Assembly: GCF_039530285.1 (NCBI RefSeq)
Contig: NZ_BAAAOK010000040.1
Span: forward strand, 1-64,000
Direction of reading: 5' to 3'
Length of the DNA: 64,000 nucleotides
DNA from: Actinomadura_C alba
GTDB taxonomy: Bacteria > Actinomycetota > Actinomycetes > Streptosporangiales > Streptosporangiaceae
Shown here: piece after piece, positions 62,833 to 64,000 of the stretch
Position numbering within the stretch: position 1 is the first letter of the stretch
Layout of the letters: each line of letters begins with the position of its first letter
Made by a program: the position numbers and the translations under genes
The notes under the pieces: generated by a model
Database searches by the model: none
Told to the model about the DNA's origin: nothing
What the model saw: the letters and a program-made list of their open reading frames with translations, nothing else

Positions 62833-63221
62833 ACGGGACATCAGCCGGGCCCAGCAGAGTGCACGGCTGGCGATTCCGTCTTCGGGCTTCGCCGCTCCGT
62901 GGGCTTTGGTCGGCCCGCGGAGTTGAGGTGCAGTAATCCGTTGGCGAGAACCCGGATTCATCTGAGCTGCCCTTGACGGCCGAAGTTAACAGATTCTCAA
63001 GGTGCAAGGCATTAATGGCTGGGTTCTGTGGTGCGAAGTGGGTCATGGTAAGGCGAGTAGGATTGTGCAAGACTCCGCCATTTTTAGGCAACGCGATTCC
63101 CCATACGGCTGGTTGACTGTCTGCATCCCCTATGGATTCGCCGTGGGCAAAGGCTTTCGGATGTGCTCGGAATCCGGCCGTACGCACGGGCATCCACTGC
63201 AGGCGGAGAAAGGAATAACAG
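62833..63221. other. Intergenic region, no gene recognised
   Basis: About 390 bases without a supported gene, more AT-rich near 62980-63060. Contains the promoter of the molybdenum hydroxylase operon; GGCGGAGAAAGGAAT just before 63222 is its ribosome site. Confidence 0.45.
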
Positions 63222-63764
63222 ATGACGGACGACATCCGCAGCGAGATATTGCTTCATGTCAACGGCCGAACACACCGATTGAGCGTCGACAACCGCAGGA
63301 CTCTGCTCGACGCACTACGGGAAGGAATGGGGCACACCGGGCCGAAAAAGGGCTGCGACCGCGGGCAGTGCGGCGCCTGCACGGTACTCCTGGACGGCCG
63401 GCGTGTGGTGTCCTGTCTGACGCTGGCGGTCGCCGCAGACGGGGCAGAGGTCACCACGGTCGAAGGTCTCGCCGACGACGGTGAACTGCGTCCGCTGCAG
63501 CAGGCGTTCATACAACTGGACGGCTTCCAATGTGGGTACTGCACACCCGGGCAGCTCTGCTCGGCCATCGGCATGCTAGCCGAGCACGCTGCGGGCTGGC
63601 CCAGTGCGGTCACCGCCGATATCTCCCCCGACGGCCCGGCACCGGAACTTGACGCTGGGGAGGTGCGCGAGCGGATGAGCGGCAACCTATGCCGCTGCGG
63701 CGCGTATCCGTCGATCGTGCGCGCCGTGCTCGAGACGGCATCTCGCGAGGAGGTGACGAGGTGA
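63222..63764 (+). CDS. Molybdenum hydroxylase 2Fe-2S subunit (YagT/CoxS type)
   Basis: 180 residues with both 2Fe-2S clusters of the xanthine oxidase family: GCDRGQCGACTVLLDGRRVV (plant-type ferredoxin Cys set) and GFQCGYCTPGQLCSAIGMLA plus MSGNLCRCGAYPSIVRAVLE. It passes electrons between the FAD and molybdopterin subunits. Overlaps the next gene by four bases (GTGA). Confidence 0.93.
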   Translation: MTDDIRSEILLHVNGRTHRLSVDNRRTLLDALREGMGHTGPKKGCDRGQCGACTVLLDGRRVVSCLTLAVAADGAEVTTVEGLADDGELRPLQQAFIQLDGFQCGYCTPGQLCSAIGMLAEHAAGWPSAVTADISPDGPAPELDAGEVRERMSGNLCRCGAYPSIVRAVLETASREEVTR

Positions 63765-64000
63765 AGGAGTTCGCCTATCACCGGCCCAGCCAGATCCGTG
63801 AGGCCCTCACCATGGTCGTCGGGAACGAGGGCGCTCAGTACCTCGGCGGCGGAACGAATCTCGTGGACCTGATGAAGGACGGGGTCGAGATGCCCACCAG
63901 GCTGGTGGACGTGCGCCATCTGCCGCTGGACGGTGTCCGCGCGGCGCCGGGCGGAGGGCTCGTCATCGGCGCGACGACGACCAACAGCGATGCGGCGGCC
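63761..64000 (+). CDS. Molybdenum hydroxylase FAD-binding subunit (YagS/CoxM type), partial
   Basis: The first 80 codons, running off the right edge: FAYHRPSQIREALTMVVGNE, then YLGGGTNLVDLMKDGVEMPT (FAD-binding glycine motif) and GATTTNSDAAA. GTG start overlapping the preceding stop. A molybdopterin-binding large subunit is expected just beyond the window. Confidence 0.9.
   Translation, partial: MKEFAYHRPSQIREALTMVVGNEGAQYLGGGTNLVDLMKDGVEMPTRLVDVRHLPLDGVRAAPGGGLVIGATTTNSDAAA

Noticed and set aside
1..64000. CRISPR array or cas genes
   Set aside because: No regularly spaced identical repeats and no Cas motifs were seen on either strand.
1..64000. Large biosynthetic gene cluster (PKS, NRPS, lanthipeptide)
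   Set aside because: SnoaL-like, ABM, SDR and AraC genes are scattered; no synthase, carrier protein or precursor-modifying enzyme is present.

Overview
The window is high-GC DNA with mostly GC-rich third codon positions, GTG/TTG starts next to AAGGAG- or GGAGG-type ribosome sites, and gene families typical of Actinomycetota: DUF5996, F420-type reductase, luciferase-like flavin enzymes, MMPL exporter, DesK/DesR-type two-component system, glucan-type glgA diverging from glgC. A filamentous actinobacterium (Streptosporangiales- or Streptomyces-like) is the best inference. The sequence is chromosomal accessory DNA, broken up by insertion-sequence debris, a group II intron, and gene fragments.

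Layout. 1-9.6 kb: poorly characterised genes, namely an endonuclease VII-type HNH nuclease, an EcsC/TerB-like protein, a 645-residue pentapeptide-repeat protein with membrane segments, and a 1098-residue helical protein of unknown function. 9.9-12.5 kb: an MMPL exporter with a small lipoprotein resembling I78 protease inhibitors. 12.8-23.2 kb: a coherent sugar-catabolism block. It contains a secreted ThuA + glucose/sorbosone-dehydrogenase-like + cupredoxin protein, then an overlapping operon of Gfo/Idh/MocA oxidoreductase, RbsA/MglA-type ATPase, two RbsC-type permeases, a lipoprotein sugar-binding protein and a TIM-barrel epimerase/isomerase. It could import a sugar or glycoside and process it through keto intermediates. 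23.2-26.3 kb: a gene graveyard ending at the 3' half of tRNA-Val(GAC) and its terminator, probably an integration-site scar.

26.5-49 kb: a redox/stress region. Its most interesting feature is a set of GTTGA-N4-TCAAC palindromes upstream of four separate transcription units: GNAT1-flavodoxin reductase-small ORFs-DUF5996; MoaF-like-SnoaL; GNAT2-FeS/CDGSH-quinone oxidoreductase; isochorismatase-type hydrolase-substrate-binding protein. A MarR-family gene lies beside the last unit and is the natural candidate regulator, but its start codon lies directly behind a degenerate group II intron. The GNAT/operator/binding-protein block exists twice; copy 2 (43-45 kb) is intact and copy 1 (30-32 kb) is scrambled with IS3 debris. 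The same region holds TetR-SGNH hydrolase, glutaminase-STAS, LLM oxidoreductases, an F420-type reductase and an alpha/beta hydrolase.

49-64 kb: an ABC-2 drug-type exporter with divergent histidine kinase/response regulator, an IS3 element with visible ends beside IS5-type debris, an AraC regulator divergent from a SnoaL-like protein, a second copy of that AraC promoter upstream of an SDR gene, divergent glgA/glgC, an SDR + monooxygenase pair divergent from another AraC regulator, and the first two genes of a molybdenum hydroxylase operon running off the right edge.
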